Assembly: GCA_963971225.1 (NCBI GenBank)
Contig: OZ020269.1
Span: forward strand, 38,771,264 to 38,835,263
Direction: 5' to 3'
DNA length: 64,000 nucleotides
Origin: Melieria omissa
Lineage: Eukaryota > Arthropoda > Insecta > Diptera > Ulidiidae
Under the pieces are notes generated by a model. It made no database searches. It worked only from the letters and a program-made list of their open reading frames with translations, and was not told where the DNA came from. The stretch's first letter is position 1. Every line of letters starts with the position of its first letter. The position numbers and the translations under genes are program-made. Of the stretch, positions 44,941 through 56,757 are shown one piece after another.

Positions 44941-45903
44941 AGGGATCGCAATTTTTTGCCATTTTGCGATCCCGGGATTTTCGGGATTGAAAAGTCAAAT
45001 CCCGGGGGCCCGGGATTTAATCCCGGGATTCAAATAACAAATTTTTTAAATAAAACAATTTTACCAAATTGCATAAATACTTGTTTATAATATATTTACC
45101 ATAAAAATGGACACAGTTTAATCACATTTGGGGTAGTTTTAAGATTTTTTATCTTGAATTTAATCGCATTGTAAGGCGGAAAGGGAGGCAGTCGGTGTTG
45201 AGTCGTCGAAGTGGTTGGTTGTGCGCGGCACATCACCAAAATCCAGTTGTCATTTACAATCAGTTGTCAATTACATTCAAAATTGTCAGTTTAAATTTAA
45301 ATCAAATAAATAAACATAGTCATCCTTGACAACATTTTGTTTAACTTAAAAGTTTTTCATTTGACATTTAACTTCAGTTTGATAACATTTTGTTTTATCC
45401 AAAAATGACACTTAAACATAACTTATTGCTTTGCATCAAATGTATCATAACGTACATATATACGCATATTTGATAAAAAAAATAAAATAGTTAATTTGTT
45501 AGTACTTTTAGTTTTACTTCGATTATTTCGATAAAAAAGTTAAGCGTTGTGATTAACTAAAAACTGAGATCTTAAAAATACTAAGGCATTAAAGGTTTTG
45601 CCCTCTAATCTAGAGCGAAATTTATTGCAAATAAACCCTGCTGAGAGAAAACATCTTTCAGATTCAACATTTGCTGGTTGAATGCTTAGTAAATAATTAT
45701 AAGCCTTTTGCAAAAGACGCCCTCTATCCCCTCCCTCCTCCTTCAGATAAGGAATTGGGGTTTTGTGCTTTTAAATTTATTTCATTTGAACTTTGAAGCA
45801 TCTTTTGCAATCCCGAAAATCCCGGGATTAAAAGATTTGAATCCCGGGATTTTCGGGACTGGAAAAAGTCCGGGATCCCGGGATCCCGGGATTGCGATGC
45901 CTA
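44941..45903 (-). mobile_element. CCCGGG-ended hAT element, copy B (inverted)
   Basis: Inverted relative to copy A. The 8-bp duplication GTTCATAT is perfect at 44933-44940 and 45904-45911. Length 963 bp. It differs from copy A mainly by fewer CCCGGGAT units at the TAGGCATCGC end. TTAA at 45341-45344 is the empty counterpart of the MITE site in copy C. Confidence 0.92.
45540..45704 (-). pseudogene. hAT transposase C-terminal end in copy B
   Basis: Same 55-codon frame as in copy A (PASVESERCFLSAGFI, FRSRL, LVFLRSQF), here with QPANVESE-like change. Upstream coding is absent, as in copies A and C. Confidence 0.75.
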
Positions 45904-45911
45904 GTTCATAT

Positions 45912-46989
45912 ATACTTGTGCTTGTAAATAGTAATAGTAAGGATAGGTGTTTTTTCTTTAGCCCTTTCAGGATCATAAGATTGTATGAGGTAAAGTAACC
46001 ATTTTGTACTATTTAAGTAGGATGATTCATTGAGCGCCTAAAAACAGATTTTTAAATCCAAATACCAAAACTAGTAATGAGGTTTCTGTCCCTATGTCTC
46101 TATGGTCGTAAGAAATAATCTTTCGTCTAAACAACTTATCTTTTCGTACTCATTATGAATAACGGTTTCATAACTTTACACAATGAAAATATACTAACCA
46201 GACAATAACATAGATATTTCACGATGTAAAATGTTAAAAATCACTTTTACACCTCAAAACACTTCCACACAATATTAGAATTCCGCGGGAACGAAATTAT
46301 ACAGCCCTGTTCCAGAATCCGAATCGGATTCGAATCGAAATGAAATCCGATTCCGATTTGAAAAGATGTTCTGCAATCCGAACGAAATTGTCACATTCGA
46401 AGTTTATTTCGAATCCAATTGTTCGCAAATTAAACTAACCTTCAATCAGCTATTTGCTTGAAATGTTCAAATGAAAAAGGCAATGGTAAAATGTTGGAAG
46501 ATTTTTTATTTTATTAAATGAGTTCGGTTATTTTATAGATAGTATTGCTTGAGAACGAGCAGTCCGCCGTTGAAAAAGTGAAGCGCAGAATTTTGCAAGA
46601 TCACAGCAATCCGATGGTGTTGCCAGATTCTTTGTAACTAGTACCAGTTATTTTAGTTATGTGCAAAATTTCCTATTTAAGGTTTATGGCTTAGTACCGC
46701 CTTAACAAAGCATCATTCAACATGATCTTGACCGAAGTGAAACCTTTTCTTCGGCAATGCTCCATTCCGCCAGAATTGAAATTGGCGACGGCTTTGCGAA
46801 GGAGGCTATCAACGACCAGGAAGAGGCCGAAACCCCACCCCACCGAAACCCCCCACGAAATCCTGCCCCAAGCGGCAGGATAAAGTCATCGTTTTTTGAA
46901 AGAAACCCAACGGACATTCTGAGAGAAGCCAAAAAAATACTATCGGAGAAGGGCCTGGATATATCCTTAAATTTAATACTGATTGAGGT
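45912..46989. other. No recognised gene; a palindromic patch and an unplaced ORF
   Basis: Near 46310-46440 the words AATCCGAATCGGATTCGAAT and GAAATCCGATTCCGATT form inverted repeats behind CAGCCCTGTTCC, possibly one end of a hAT-type element without its partner. An 86-codon ORF at 46757-47017 (ARIEIGDGFAKEAIND, RIKSSFFERNPTDIL) looks protein-like, but I cannot place it; it may be a piece of a retroelement ORF1. Confidence 0.35.
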
Positions 46990-47568
46990 GTTATTTTTTT
47001 TTTTTATAAAATGTTAAAAAAGTAATACAATTACAATTTTAATATATAAGGAATATAGCAACTGGCAACTGAGGCCTACGGCTATCTTAGTGAATAAATA
47101 ATGTTAAATGTTAAAAAGTATATCTAATTTAACTAGAAGGTATGTGAATTTGTTGATGTTGCTGGCTGATACTGTTGAAATAAGTTGGTCTATTGCAGGA
47201 ATATTGAGAGCTGTTCTTAGTCTTTGTATTTTATTGCAGTGGTGAATTAAATGTTGCAGGCTTGATGATTCTTGGTGGCAGTGTTGGCATATGGGTGGAG
47301 GTTGATGTTGAAAAAGATGTTGATGAGTGAGGCGAGTGTGTCCCAGTCTGAAGCGAGTGTACGCTATTATTTTTCTTCGGCTTATTGAAATTGGGTACTG
47401 TGGGGGAGTTTGGGAAGGGTTAATGGTTTTGTAATGGTGGGTATAATCAGTCCAAGTTTTTTTGTTTATCTCCAAAATAGTTGCGTTGACAGCATGGTGG
47501 AAGTCGCGCTTGTTGGAGGTGTTATTAAAAGACTCGATCTTACTACACTTAATGTATTTATTCAAAAT
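46990..47568 (-). pseudogene. LINE 3' end, minus strand, with poly(A)
   Basis: The frame 47565-47104 reads ISRRKIIAYTRFRLGHTRLT, then ICQHCHQESSSLQHLIHHC. The R-x-R-x-GHTRLTH-x-x-L ... C-x-x-C ... H-x-x-x-x-C pattern ends many Jockey/I-type LINE ORF2 proteins. A T run at 46990-47003 is the poly(A) tail read from the other strand. The copy is 5' truncated to the last 150 codons. A clear duplication was not found. Confidence 0.78.
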
Positions 47569-47576
47569 AAAATGAA

Positions 47577-48107
47577 ATGAAATGAATACGATTCGCGACA
47601 GGCTTCAGCAATCAGGCATAAAACGTAGCGGTACTTTGTTGAAACCGTTGCGACTTCAGTGGGCTTACACAAATATCGATCGTGATTGGACCAAAGTAAT
47701 ATTTACAGATGAATCAACTTTTGTGTTGTTTAATCCAATTAATCCATTGCTTGATTAAAAAAGGTGAAACATGTATTAATCGAAGTGAAAAGCATTCCCA
47801 GAAGGGTCATGTGTATGGATGCTTCTCTGCCCAAGGATTTGGCATTCTAAAGTGTTTCACCGGAATTTTAAAAGCAGTACGAATGCTGAAATTGTACAAG
47901 GATTGTTTACTGAAGTCTACTGAAAAATTTTATTGGAAAAATTACACCGATTGGATACTGCAAGAAGATAATGACCCGAAACACAAAAGTATACCATGCA
48001 CTAAGTGGAAAGAGGATCACAATATTGAAACTTGGGATTGGCCCTCACAGTCACCAGATGCAAATGCCATAGAGAATGTGTGGGCTATAATGAAAGCTAA
48101 TATATTA
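47577..48107 (+). pseudogene. Tc1-like transposase relic, cut by the Gypsy element
   Basis: Early part: TIRDRLQQSGIKRSGTLLKP and DWTKVIFTDESTFVLFNP (FTDES holds the first catalytic Asp). After a break, the 47709-48116 frame gives VYGCFSAQGFGIL, FYWKNYTDWILQEDNDPKHK and TWDWPSQSPDANAIENVWAI. QEDNDPKH and SPDxNxIENVW are the second and third catalytic steps of Tc1 transposases. The Gypsy 5' LTR starts right after KANILI. Sequence at 53994-54130 may continue it, but I could not confirm this. Confidence 0.85.
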
Positions 48108-48506
48108 ATACGATGAGAAATTCCGTGCCGCACTGTACAGGAATGCTTTTTTCCGCACGAATGTTTTCCCGAGCATACTTTTAGGCATGCACTTTGAAGT
48201 ACGACAAATTTGGTATAATTCGCTTGGTATAGTCCGATATGGCAAGGATGGTTCTCGAAGAAAGAGGCTGTGCGAGAATGGTCGAGCGCTTTCCAATTGG
48301 AAGTTGCAAGAAACTTCGGCGCGATAAGAAAACTGGTATAAAAGCAGCAGTGTGCAGCGCAATGGGTCGAGTCTGAGTTGAATAAGCAAACTGCTAACAA
48401 GTGTAGATACAAGCAAAGTGTAATAAAGTGATTAATTGCTGACTGCGTTTGCGCTTTGTATTTTCAAAACCAATCCACACGAACCTGTGAAGTAATTTTC
48501 GTTACA
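48108..48506 (+). repeat. 5' LTR of the Gypsy element, with promoter
   Basis: Starts about ATACGATGAGAAATTCC and ends TTTTCGTTACA. TATAAAAG at 48337-48344 and AATAAA at 48422-48427 are the likely TATA box and polyadenylation signal. TTTGGTGTCAGAAGTTCGG follows and is the probable primer site. Some flank uncertainty of a few bases remains at the start. Confidence 0.88.
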
Positions 48507-48571
48507 TTTGGTGTCAGAAGTTCGGATTGGTTACTGAAGATAAAAAGAAATAAAATTATAAAAACGCAGAC

Positions 48572-49978
48572 ATGGTTAAACTCGAGCTGCTGAAGGTGGA
48601 CAGCTGAAGTAGGAGCTGGCTGCCTGGAATTTGCCGACTGCTGGCGGTAAGGTGGAGTTGCAGCTGCGCTTGCGAGAGGCGTGCGAATCACGAGGCATCG
48701 ATTGGGGTGTACACGAGTTCGGAATGCAGGAACAAGAGGCGTCGGCCAAAGTGGAGGAATCGCCTGCGGACATGATGGCAATGGACATGAGCCAGCTAAT
48801 GGTTGCAATGAGAGGCATGTTTCAGGAAACTTCTGCGAAAATTGAGAATGTCAGTCGTGAAAATCGCGAAATGTCGGTGCAAATGGCAGCGAAAATGGAA
48901 ACTGCGAATCAAGAAATGGCAGCGAAAATGGAAACTGCGAATCAAGAAATGGCAGCGAAACTCGAAAATACGAATCAGGAAATTTTGGCAAAAGTCGACA
49001 CTGCGAGCCGGGATATGGCGGAAAATTCTGCGCGCATAGAGCAGAAGGTGAAGGAGATTTCCGATAGGCTGAACGTGAAAGTTGAGCACCTGGAGACGCG
49101 AATGGACAATTGGGACAAACGAGTTGACGAAATGGGTGATTCCCTGCACAAACGAGTGGACGACCTGGATGATTCCCTGCACAAACGAGTTGACAGTCTG
49201 GAGGAGCCGTTTAGAGAGGTACAGCCACGAGAATGTTTGCCGCCAGGTCCAGAAGGTTTTGCCACTAGAACAGAAGTGCCTACTGGCTGCCTTGGAAAAT
49301 CAGTGGACCGATATCAGGAAAGGTCGGAGATTGGCACTGGCGCTGAAAGGTCCTGCGGCTGAGGTATTTAAATCAGTTCCAGAATGTTCAAGAAGTGATT
49401 ACGATGCCATCATGAGAGCCTTGGCAGCGAAGTACAGCGACGAGCACAACCATACGCTGTACTACTGTGAGCTGAAGAACCGCAGGCAGAGAGCCAACGA
49501 GGCGCTGCAGATATATGCAGCAGATATTGAACGGCTCGTACAGTTGTGCTACCCGAAACTCGGCGCTGATGATCTCGGGAGGATGAAGATTGAGTCGTTT
49601 ATTGAAGGTCTTCATGATCCGGAGACACGTCGCAGTGCGTTGATGATGGGCAAACCGACATTTAAAGATACGGTGACCAGCGCGATGACATATGAAGCGA
49701 CATGGATTGGGAGCACTCGATATGCACTTGCAAGAATACGCCAAATTCAGTCGGACAACGACATTGCGATACAAGCCATAAGCTCTGAGACACCAGACAG
49801 GCCACGGGTGGTCTCCTCTAAAATTGTTTGTTGGGCATGCGGCAAGCAGGGTCACATATCACGAGACTGCCGTCAACGAAAGAGGCGTTCCCGTTCTCGA
49901 TCGCAATCGCCTGAAGCGAGGAACACTGAAACCGAGGCTCAGCCAACAAGCGCAGGGCTGAGGACGACGAGTCGTTAA
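48572..49978 (+). pseudogene. Gypsy Gag with SAP-like start, coiled-coil repeats and CCHC knuckle
   Basis: From ATG at 48572 the frame reads MVKLELLKV, then a 1-base loss, then QLK-stop-ELAAWNLPTAGGK and VELQLRLREACESRGIDW, a SAP-like fold pattern. From 48883 a 33-bp unit (MAAKMETANQE) occurs three times, followed by DSLHKRVDDLDDSLHKRVDS, forming a long coiled coil. Near 49285 the frame changes; the second frame gives ENQWTDIRKGRRLALALKGP, a capsid-like part, and the knuckle CWACGKQGHISRDC with a basic tail. A capsid segment seems deleted at the frame change. Gag would package the RNA; this one is broken three times. Confidence 0.88.
48883..48981 (+). repeat. Three 33-bp tandem units in Gypsy gag
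   Basis: Units 48883-48915, 48916-48948 and 48949-48981. The first two are identical; the third codes for MAAKLENTNQE. Confidence 0.92.
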
Positions 49979-50039
49979 ACTAGAACGGGTCAGCCCAAAG
50001 GGGCGTGAGCTGATCCCCACAACCTGCTGCCCCACCGTC

Positions 50040-50324
50040 CTTGTCTCACAGCTGCAACGACAACCCAGCAGCTTGACGATTGAAGGAAAGATAGATGGAA
50101 AGTTTTTCGTGTTAACACTGGATACTGGAGCGTCATATTCGATCATAAAAAGGAAGCTTTTGAAGAACTGGGAACCACTGCATGGCATACAGCTGCGGAC
50201 TGCGACTGGCGAGCGTGCGCCGGTAGAGGGAAAGTAACAAAAACAATTGCTATCGGCACCAGCACCCTGGAACATGAATTCATCGTCGCGGATATAATGG
50301 ACGACGTGATTATCGGCGTCGATT
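50040..50324 (+). pseudogene. Gypsy aspartic protease region, frame-shifted
   Basis: The frame shared with pol gives IEGKIDGKFFVLTLDTGASY and SIIKRKLL, so the DTGA active site (50121) is intact. At 50235-50237 a TAA appears; one base shift restores KVTKTIAIGTSTLEHEF and VADIMDDVIIGVDY. A second shift returns to the pol frame at about 50324. The protease therefore cannot be joined to pol as it stands. Confidence 0.85.
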
Positions 50325-53300
50325 ATGATTAGGCACGGATTTACGCTGGACCTGAAAGAAAATGTGCTGAAGTATGCCAACGTTGAATTCACCCTGCACA
50401 CTGGCTATGAGCGAAGCGTGGCGGTAAGGAGAGTTGTCTCGTGTCAACACCAGAAGATACCAGCGAATTCCGAGGCGATTGTGTGGGCAAAGGTGGACGA
50501 GGACGATGGGACAAATCGGCTGTGGGTTGTAGAAGCGCCAAAACAAGGATACGACAACATAATAATCGGACGTACATTAGTGGAACCCAAAAATGACAAA
50601 ACGCCAGTCAGGATACTCAACCCACTGAACATACCCAGATATGTCGAAAAAGATGCGGTCATTGGCGAGTGTAGAGAGGCTGAAGCAGTTGTCAGTTGCG
50701 AAAGCAGTCCACCCGGAGGAAGTAAGAAAAGCGGTTCTAACACGGACGCCATACCGCAGAACCAGTGGAGCAGCGAATTGACAGCCGAGCAGAAACAGAG
50801 GGCACGGTCACTCCTACAGCACTATGGGTCAATATTTGCAACAGAAGCGGACGGAAGAACAGCCATAGTGAAACACAACATCGACACCGGAAGTGCGAAA
50901 CCAATCCGCCAACCGCCAAGACGAGTTCCTCTGGCCAAGAGGGATGAGGTCGCAACTTTAATCGGAAACATGGGTAAGGAAAAGGTCATAGAGCCTTCGT
51001 CAGGCCCTTGGTGTTCGCCGGTCGTGCTAGTCAAGAAAAAGGATGGCAGTACCCGATTTTGTGTGGACTATCGAAAGCTCAATGACGTGACTAAGAAGGA
51101 CAGCTATCCACTACCTCGGATCGATGACACACTGTCAGGCACACAGTGGTTTTCCACACTCGACTTACGCAGCGGCTATTGGCAGGTGGAGCTTGCAGAC
51201 AAGGACAAGGAGAAAACGGCTTTTAGTGTTGGCGACGGTTTGTGGCAGTTCACCGTCATGCCGTTTGGACTCTGCAACGCACCAGCGACATTCGAGCGGC
51301 TAATGGAACGTGTGCTAAAAGGGCTGCATTGGCGGACATGTATGGTCTACCTGGACGGCATAATCGTGATGGGTAAAAGCTTTGACGACCACCTGGGAAA
51401 GCTAAAGGAGGTATTCGAGCGAATACAGAAAGCCGGGCTTAAACTCAACCCAAAGAAGTGCTCGCTGTTTCAAAAGGAGGTCAAGTATCTGGGTCACACG
51501 GTTTCCGCTCGCGGAGTACATACGGATGAAGGCAAAATCACGGCGGTGAAGGAGTGGCCCCGGCCACGCAATCTACACGAACTCCGCAGTTTCCTGGGCC
51601 TGTGCACATACTACCGAAGATTCGTTCCTGGATTTGCGAACATAGCTGGTAGCTTGCACAAACTGACGAAAAAGCATCAAGCCTTCGCGTGGGGTGAAGA
51701 GCAGGAGCAGGCTTTTGCACGACTGAAGGAAAAACTGTGCACTGCTCCAATTCTGGCCTTCCCCGTGCCTGGAGAGATGTTTGTGCTGGATACAGATGCA
51801 AGCGGGCATAGTATTGGCGGTGTGCTGTCACAGATAATATATGTCCAAGAACAAGTGATAGCATACTACAGAAAATTTTTTTCAAAGCCTGAACGCAACT
51901 ACTGTGTGACCCGAAAGGAGTTGCTCGCAGTATTGGAATGCGTGAAACACTTCCATAAATACCTGTATGGGCAAAAGTTTCGCCTGCGCACAGATCATGC
52001 GGCATTGAAATGGCTGCTGAACTTTAAGGATCCGGAAGGCCAGTTGGCGCGGTGGATCGAACGACTGCAGAGCTACGACTACACGGTAGAGCATCGCAAG
52101 GGTAGCAGCCATGGAAATGCCGATGCCTTGTCACGCCGTCCGTGCAAAACCGAATGCAGGCATTGTTCGCGAGCCGAAAGCAAAGAGCAGATAGTGGACG
52201 TGCGATTGGTCAGCGTTATGCCAGAGGAGGAGTGGTCTGCGGAGAGGATACAAAAGGACCAGCGCGAGGATACGGATCTTAAAAAAATCATTGAAGGCAA
52301 GGAGCAAGGCGCACGTCCAGACTGGCAGGAGATGGCCGGTGAGAGCCCGATCGCGAAGGCTTACTGGGCGCAGTGGCAAAGTCTGCGGCTGTCTAATGGT
52401 TGCCTATACCGCGAGTGGGAGAGTGAGGATGGCCGGACCAGCAATTCCCTAATTTTAGTCCCGAAATGCAGGATCAACGAGGTGATCGAGGCATACCATA
52501 ACGACTCTAGCGGAGGGCACCTAGGCATCACAAAAACTGTCGCCAAAATAAAAAGGCGATTCTACTGGGTAGGATGCCAGGAGTCTGTCGCCGATTGGAC
52601 TAAGAGTTGTGATCGATGTTCGGCTGCGAAAGGGCCAACAAGAAGATCTCGGGGCCGCATGCAGCAGTACAACATGGGAGCGCCCTTTGAGCGAATTGCC
52701 ATGGACGTCGCCGGGCCATTCCCACTTAGCACTCAAGGCAACAAATATGTGCTGGTGGTAATGGACTATTTCAGCAAATGGCCCGAAGTGTATCCTATTC
52801 CTAACCAGGAGGCCTCCACGGTTGCGGAAATGTTGGTAAACAACTGAGTGGCCAGATTTGGAGTTCCACTGGAGTTGCACTCGGATCAAGGCCGGAATTT
52901 CGAGTCTCTGGTATTAAAGGAAGTGTGTGAGCTACTAGGAATAAGGAAAACGCGCACCTGTCCTTTGCATCCCCAGTCCGACGGCATGGTGGAACTATTC
53001 AATCGAACGCTGGAGGAATATCTGCGGAAAGTAGTAGGCAGAAATGAAAAGGATTGGGACACGCATATTCCGCTGTTCTTGATGGCGTATAGGTCAGCCC
53101 CGCACGATACGACAGCACTTACTCCAGCCCGAGCAGTGTTCGGCACGGAGCTGAGGTTACCTGCTGACTTGAAGTTCGGAGTGGTCAGCACGACGGAAGG
53201 CGCTAAGACGGATTACGTAGTTACTAAGCGATCGGAGCTGGAAGAAATCCACCAGTTTATAAGGGACCGTATCCAACTGGTCAGCGATAAGATGAAAGCC

Positions 53301-53565
53301 AGATATGATCTACGAGCTTACACAGCGGGGTTCCAAGAAGGCGATCTGGTAATGCTTTACAACCCGCAGCGCAGGAAAGGTTTGTCTCCAAAGCTTCAAA
53401 CGTCATGGGAAGGACCGTAAAAGGTCGTGACCAGGATTAATGACGTGGTGTATAGGGTTCAACGCTGCTGCAGCGGAAACGCCAGGCTGAAGGTAGTCCA
53501 TTTGGAGCGCCTGGCGTCTTACTCCGGCGGAGCCTCTGTACTTGTTCGGGACGAACAAGTCTAAG
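50325..53565 (+). pseudogene. Gypsy Pol: RT, RNase H, integrase; two nonsense codons, altered YxDD
   Basis: One frame with TGA at 52845-52847 (a Trp codon expected in NN-W-VARFGV) and TAA at 53418-53420 (a Tyr codon expected in WEGP-Y-KVV). RT: VDYRKLNDVTKKDSYPLPR, FSTLDLRSGYWQV (Asp codon 280), FTVMPFGLCNAPATF, then YLDG in place of YLDD (Gly codon 345, GGC at 51357). RNase H: LDTDASG near codon 489, VTRKELLA. Integrase: H-x-x-x-x-x-x-H and C-x-x-C (NDSSGGHLG, SCDRC), MDVAGPF (Asp codon 794), HSDQG, VELFNRTLEEY, then a GPY/F-like WEGP end. No chromodomain. In active relatives Pol copies RNA and inserts the DNA. Confidence 0.95.
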
Positions 53566-53577
53566 TGATGGGCAGTG

Positions 53578-53993
53578 ATACGATGAGAAATTCCGTGCCG
53601 CACTTTTTGCCGAATGCTTTTCGCCGCACGAATGTTTTCCCAAGCATACTTTTAGGCATGCACTCTGAAGTACGACAAATTTGGTATAATTCGCTTGGTA
53701 TAGTCCGATATGGCAAGGATGGTTCTCGAAGAAATAGGCTGTGCGAGAATGGTCGAGCGCTTTCCAATTGGAAGTTGCAAGAAACTTCGGCGCGATAAGA
53801 AAACTGGTATAAAAGCAGCAGTGTGCAGCGCAATGGGTCGAGTCTGAGTTGAATAAGCAAACTGCTAACAAGTGTAGATACAAGCAAAGTGTAATAAAGT
53901 GATTAATTGCTGACTGCGTTTGCGCTGAATGATTGAAGTTGTTTTTATTTTCAAAACCAATCCACACGAACCTGTGAAGTAATTTTCGTAACA
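53578..53993 (+). repeat. 3' LTR of the Gypsy element
   Basis: Repeats the 5' LTR; TATAAAAG at 53808-53815 and AATAAA at 53893-53898. A purine-rich GTGATGGGCAGTGAT directly before it is the likely polypurine tract. Confidence 0.88.
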
Positions 53994-54422
53994 ATATCAA
54001 AATAGAATATAAAATCATCAAAACATTGTATTCGATTGCTCAAAAGAATGGTGGAGGCCTCTTTCCGTGGAATATGCTGAAATTTAGGCTGCCAGTTGTC
54101 ACGCTATTATAGACAATGCAGGAGATTGGACCCCATATTAAACATGCTGTCGAAACTTATAATCTATACTATTATATAAAAGCAAGTGTGACGTTTTTTG
54201 AGCCACAATCAGGCAAAAACCACTGAACCGATTTAGATGAAATAAGCACCACACATTTTTTTATCTGTGGGAAGGGTACATAGGCTATATGAGAATGACC
54301 ACGCCCCCTACTTACGCCCACTATGGTAACAAAACTCATCTATCGTATGCTTTTGTAAGGCAATATGGGTATCAAACGATTCAGCGTATCATTGCGGCAA
54401 ACATAGGCTATAACATAATCGG

Positions 54423-55150
54423 CCACGCCCACTTTCCGTGCCCACTAAACTAACAAAACGAAGCTACGGTACATGTTGGTAAATCAGTATTAATATCGAA
54501 TGATTCCGTGCTTCGTTGATGTTAACATAGGATATATAAGATTGACCACGCCTACCTGGTATGTCTTTTCATCACGCCCACTATAATAACAAATCAGCCA
54601 TGGTATATCTGTCTAAGCAATATGGGTATCAAACGATTCAGCTTATCATTGCGGCAAGCAAACGCTATAAGATAATCGGCCACGCCCACTTTCCGTGCCC
54701 TCTAAACTTACAAAACGAAGCTACGGTACATGTCGGTAAATCAGTATTAATATCGAATGATTCCGTGCTTCGTTGATGTTAACATAGGATATATAATATT
54801 GATCACGCCCACCTGATATGCCTTCTCGCCATGCCCACTATAATAACAAATCAGCCATGGTATATTTGTCATAGCAATAGGGGCATCAAACGATTCAGCG
54901 TGTCATTGCGGCAAACATAGGTTATAATATAATCGGCCACGCCCACTTTCTGCGCCAACTAAACCAACATAACGAAGCTGCGGTACATGTCGGGAAATCA
55001 GTATTAATACCAAATGGTTCCGTGTTTTGTTGATATTGACACAAGATATATAAGATTGACCACGCCTACCTACTACGCCTTCTCGCCACGATCACTATAA
55101 TAACAAATCAGCCATGATTTATTTGTCACAGCAATACCGGTGTCAAACGA
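54423..55150 (+). repeat. Three 257-bp tandem units in the Helitron
   Basis: Units start CCACGCCCACTTTC at 54423, 54680 and 54937; the last is incomplete and more diverged. Each contains GAATGATTCCGTGCTTCGTT and a CAAACGATTCAGC stretch. Confidence 0.85.
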
Positions 55151-55399
55151 TTTAGCGATTCGATAGGGGGAATGGGGTGGGTTTTTGACAAGGGGGCGTG
55201 GCACCCCCATATAACTTAAATTTTCAATATGGAATATCTTCGGAATGAGAAATCGGGCAGCATTAAAATTTGGTGCGGGGCCACCGTTTAGATGTGCCGT
55301 TTCACTGGTAAAACTTTGTAAGCGTTGGTCAAGGGGCGTGGCACTTTTTAAGCGCCCAATTGTTTTCAATAACTTTGGAACTGCAAATCACACATCACG

Positions 55400-55815
55400 A
55401 CTCCCATTGACTCCCTGGAGCATCGTCGAAACGTGGCATGTGTGGTGTTATTTTACCGATACTTTTCCGGTAACTGCTCAGTGGAGATGAGCAGCTTGAT
55501 GCCATCACTCCGGGTATTCCCCCGGGCAACCCGTTTGATCACTGGCGCCCATGCATTCCACGTCGAAACGATGTTCCAGCGCACTACGCACTACAGGGAA
55601 AGTTCGTTTTTGGCCCGTACAGCGCGGCTCTGGAATGGTCTCCCTGCGGATATTTTCCCCAGCACTTATGATCTCGATGGGTTCAAGGCAAGAGCCCATA
55701 AACACTTTACTCATAAACCTATCTCCTAACCTTTATATCCTTCCTAAACCAACGTAATGCTTCGCATTAATAGGGGTCATCCCCTGCGCGTTTGTTCCTG
55801 TTTAAAAAAAAAAAA
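55400..55815 (+). pseudogene. LINE tail (CR1/Jockey-like) inside the Helitron
   Basis: The frame to 55729 reads SLEHRRNVACVVLFYRYFSG, then RATRLITGAHAFHVE and ARTARLWNGLPADIFPSTYD. L-x-H-RR-x-V-x-x-x-x-x-FYRYF-x-G and R-T-x-RLWN-x-LP-x-x-x-FP are typical for the C-terminal end of CR1/Jockey-type ORF2. Poly(A) follows at 55803-55815. The copy is 5' truncated; no sure duplication. Confidence 0.8.
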
Positions 55816-56219
55816 GAAAGATATTTGGTACATACTTACGATTTCGACGTTCCCTTCGACAAGGAGAGTACCACCACCCATAGAACCCAAATTTTTAATG
55901 TGGAATATCTTCGGAACAATAAGTTGGAAAGCTTTGAAGTTTTGTATACCATCGTCTCATAGATGTGTCATTCTACTGGCAAAATTTGACGGGCGTTGAC
56001 AAGGGAAGCGGTATATTTTTTGTGACTGAAATTTTCCGCGTAACTTTGGAACTGAAAGTCGCATATCAATAAAACCGGGTCAAACCCTTCGACTGGAGGA
56101 ATGGATTGGGCATTACATAAAAGAGGCGTGGCATTGCCCATAGAATGTAGTATGAGGAAACTTGATTTATTGGGCCCATTGACTTTAAACTTGCGTGCAA
56201 AGCCGCAGGGCCCTACTAG

Positions 56220-56725
56220 TAATATATATTTCTCAAAAATAACAAATGTTTTTTCAAATATATGTAATGCACACTCTATGAGAGAAAAATGTTTTTTGTT
56301 GAACACAATGTACATCTCACCTTTTTCCACTCCGTTACACTTTATGTTGGTGGTCCTTGCTCGTTCAGCGACACTTATTATCAAATTAGACTTTGTCGCC
56401 TTAAAAAAACATTAATTAAAAAAATAATAATTTTTAATTCATTAATTAATTTTTGTTTCTTAGTGAGAAGCAATTCGACACGTGTTTTTTACTTTTTTGA
56501 AAATCGAAATCTCACAGCGTAATATGATTTAATGGGCTTTTTAACTTCAAACTTGGTTAAAATGAACCAAATGATAAATAAAGCGACTTGTGTTTATGTT
56601 TTTTGAAAAGAAAAAATTTGACGAGGTCAGCGATGGGTTCAGTTTGTATAGGGAAATATGATTTAAGAGGTCAACTTACTTAAAATATAGCGAAATCCAT
56701 TAAAATTAGTCATAATTAGACATAA

Positions 56726-56757
<32 letters not shown>

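Larger units (their letters stand above)
48108..53993 (+). mobile_element. Ty3/Gypsy LTR retrotransposon, near full length, inactivated
   Basis: 5' LTR 48108-48506 and 3' LTR 53578-53993 enclose gag, protease, RT/RNase H and integrase in standard order. The LTRs differ by a few bases and an 18-bp indel (GAATGATTGAAGTTG-type stretch only in the 3' LTR). Frameshifts in gag and protease, two nonsense codons in pol and a changed RT active site make it dead. The duplication is uncertain (ATATT before, ATATC after is the best pair). No envelope ORF is seen. Confidence 0.95.
54163..56219 (+). mobile_element. Non-autonomous Helitron with tandem units
   Basis: Begins TCTATACTATTATATAAAAG after A, and ends GCAAAGCCGCAGGGCCCTACTAG before T, i.e. 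CTAG|T (the tail quoted over 20 bases is at 56197-56219; key bases are CTAG at 56216-56219). TC at the start, CTRR at the end, a weak GCC...GGC hairpin before it, and no TIR or duplication suit a Helitron. Words such as ACCACTGAACCGATTTAGAT are common in insect Helitrons. Three 257-bp units and a nested LINE tail are inside. No Rep/helicase. Confidence 0.72.

Noticed and set aside
53437..54021. 194-codon minus-strand ORF across the Gypsy 3' LTR
   Set aside because: Antisense to LTR; the same open stretch appears in the 5' LTR and has no protein motif.
53994..54130. Continuation of the Tc1 transposase after the Gypsy element
   Set aside because: Possible by position, but the frames do not show a clear Tc1 C-terminus.
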